From positions 22,411,207 through 22,475,206 of the forward strand of contig NC_089983.1 of NCBI RefSeq assembly GCF_036417845.1: a stretch of 64,000 nucleotides of DNA, read 5' to 3'. A model generated the notes under the pieces. That model did not search any database. It saw only the letters and a program-made list of their open reading frames with translations, and was not told the DNA's origin. The stretch is from Apteryx mantelli. Lineage: Eukaryota > Chordata > Aves > Apterygiformes > Apterygidae. The position numbers were made by a program, and so were the translations under genes. This document shows, one piece after another, positions 62,610 through 64,000 of the stretch. Numbering within the stretch: the stretch's first letter is position 1; the number at the start of each line of letters is the position of its first letter.

Positions 62610-62770
62610 GAGTTATAGAATGAGGGCATCAGAGGACAGCCTGTGTTGAAAGGGACCTGGAGAGGTCAGCAGCCGCCCTATTTCCCCCCTGCGGCTGACT
62701 TGGGAGAGCAGAGCAGGTTCCTCAGGGCTTCATGCAGTTGGCTGGTTGGTGGAAAAGCAACTGTTGCGAG
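62610..62770 (-). repeat. CR1-like LINE 3' fragment (diverged)
   Basis: tatagaatgagggcatcaga, then gttgaaagggacctggagag, then a C-rich run and caggttcctcagggcttcat follows the layout of an inverted avian CR1 3' end ('atagaatcatagaatggtttgggttggaagggacc...ccaacccccctgcc...ccaggttgctcagagccccat'). The copy is short and heavily mutated. The open frames across it (62643-62997) are not genes. Confidence 0.55.
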
Positions 62771-62984
62771 CCACAGTTTGTCTTTGTGTTGTTCTCCTTC
62801 AGCTCCCGAGGAAGATGGAAGAGGACTCGTGTAGAGCTATGGGCCAAGAGCGAGCAAGGAGAGCAGACGGGGAAGAGCTGGGGAAGGCACTCTGGGCACA
62901 GGAGGGAGCTGCCTATAGTCAGGGCTCAGGTCCCATCAGGCCCTGCCTGGCCCTCTTGATGGCCGCCTTTGCTTGCAGCCAGGC

Positions 62985-63985
62985 AACCCCCCTGTAAGCA
63001 GGGCTGGGATCTTGGGCTTTCTTTGGCCCGCTGCTTTGTTGCTCCTCGCGCTGCCTGGGGAGAGTGACGACCCTGTAAGGAGGGTGAGAGTCACTTTCTT
63101 TTTGTTCGAGGGGGGAACTGAGCTCTCTGGAACCCACTCCCTGCCCCTGTGAGCATGGCAGGGCCCTTTCCCATGCACGCGTGCGGCTTTCTGCCCACTG
63201 GCACTGTGGCCAGCGTGAGCAGCCTGTAAAACGTAGGGTGTGTTGCAGCATTTGCCTACCTGCAACCTGTGAAGCTCCTTGGCAGGGGGAGAGCCCCAGC
63301 CTCCATGTGGGCTGGGCACAGGTCTGAGCTCGACCTTGAGCTCATGGGTGAGAGGACTGGTCCTTTGACACTGGCTGCCCTGGCTTCTCCTCCTCTGCTG
63401 GGAAGGCCTTTTAGTGGGGGGGGGGTGTGCTTGTGGCTGCCTGAGCGCGTGTGCACACGTGCCTGCCATTTGTGTGCAAGCTTGTTTCTGTCTGCTTCCC
63501 AAATCGCTGCAGTATAGACAAAGCAGGCTTCCTAGCGGCGGAAGAGGCCTGTGCACCAGCGCATAGGTCCTGCCCCGTAGCCGGAGCTGAGGGAGAGGTC
63601 TGGCTTGCCACTGCTTACTTGAAGGCAGGCCATGTTTTGGGCCATAGGACCTCCCTGTAAGCAAGCAGGGGCTAGGAGCCTCTACCTGTGTGGCCGCCTG
63701 TCTTTCTGGGAGCTCTGTCAGTGTGACAGCCCTCTAAGCAGAGTGCCTCTCACGAGCTGCGGAGCCCCTTGTCGCCCGGAACAGCTTGAGCTGCCTGTAA
63801 GCAGCCTGCTGCTTTAGCCAGGAACCAGGAATGACCCCTGCCGCCTTTAAGCAAGGGACAAGCAGAGGAACTGCTCCCCTGCGAGGGGGCAGCCCAGTAT
63901 TTTGTATCACTCTTAGTCTTGGCGTGACCTGTGTGCAGCTGGGCTCCAGGTGTTTGCTTGGGCTCCTGAAGACACCTTGTGCCAT
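62985..63985 (+). repeat. Degenerate tandem array with CCTGTAAGCAG keyword, about 50-85 bp period
   Basis: The keyword CCTGTAAGCAG or a close variant recurs at about 62991, 63072, 63146, 63233, 63266, 63654, 63731, 63793 and 63843. Between the copies lie GC-rich segments with shared words such as CTTTCTTTG/CTGTCTTTCTGG and GGAGCTC. In several units the keyword forms a mini-hairpin (CCCTG-taag-CAGGG). The array seems to reach the window end. The 242-codon minus-strand frame (62936-63664) crosses this array and has no recognisable domain. Confidence 0.55.
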
Positions 63986-64000
63986 GGCCAGGATGGCCAG

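Noticed and set aside
62936-63664. 242-codon minus-strand frame near the window end
   Set aside because: It crosses a degenerate GC-rich tandem array. There is no domain, no splice support, and the overlapping frames on both strands are equally open.
44331-64000. DNAJC10 3' end expected downstream of FRZB
   Set aside because: No thioredoxin-like C-terminal sequence or KDEL-ending exon was found on the minus strand within the window.

Overview
The window is vertebrate nuclear DNA, most likely from a bird. It has AT-rich non-coding DNA, long introns with GT-AG borders, one strong CpG island, very few interspersed repeats, and one weak CR1-like LINE fragment. Two protein-coding genes are recognisable, both on the + strand, in the order NCKAP1 then FRZB, which is the order known from amniote genomes. 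The species cannot be fixed from the sequence alone.

Layout. Positions 1-249 are the end of the last NCKAP1 intron. Positions 250-366 are its last coding exon (38 codons and a stop), followed by a 3' UTR with AATAAA signals at 1162 and 1432. About 15.5 kb of intergenic DNA follows, holding decayed SINE-like repeats, isolated GC-rich patches and one unexplained minus-strand reading frame (4354-4628). A CpG island (about 17160-18330) with seven GC-box cores marks the FRZB promoter. FRZB (secreted frizzled-related protein 3) has six coding exons: 17751-18201, 30724-30771, 37739-37804, 39898-40102, 40354-40417 and 43051-43161. They join in frame to 314 codons plus a stop. The 3' UTR runs to a polyadenylation signal at 44308. 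From there to 64000 no gene is recognisable; the final 2.5 kb is GC-rich and carries two different degenerate minisatellites and the CR1-like fragment.

The two genes act in different systems. NCKAP1 is a core subunit of the WAVE actin-regulatory complex. FRZB is a secreted Wnt antagonist. Nothing suggests that they work together beyond conserved gene order.

The most striking element is in FRZB intron 1: about 71 perfect copies of a 15-bp pyrimidine unit (C8 tracts), followed by about 12 copies of a 19-bp derivative, 1.3 kb in all. It ends about 500 bp before the 48-nt exon 2. A second pyrimidine minisatellite (20-bp unit) lies in intron 2. These arrays create long open frames in several phases that are not genes. 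They are candidates for non-B DNA structure, instability, and binding of pyrimidine-binding splicing proteins by the pre-mRNA.
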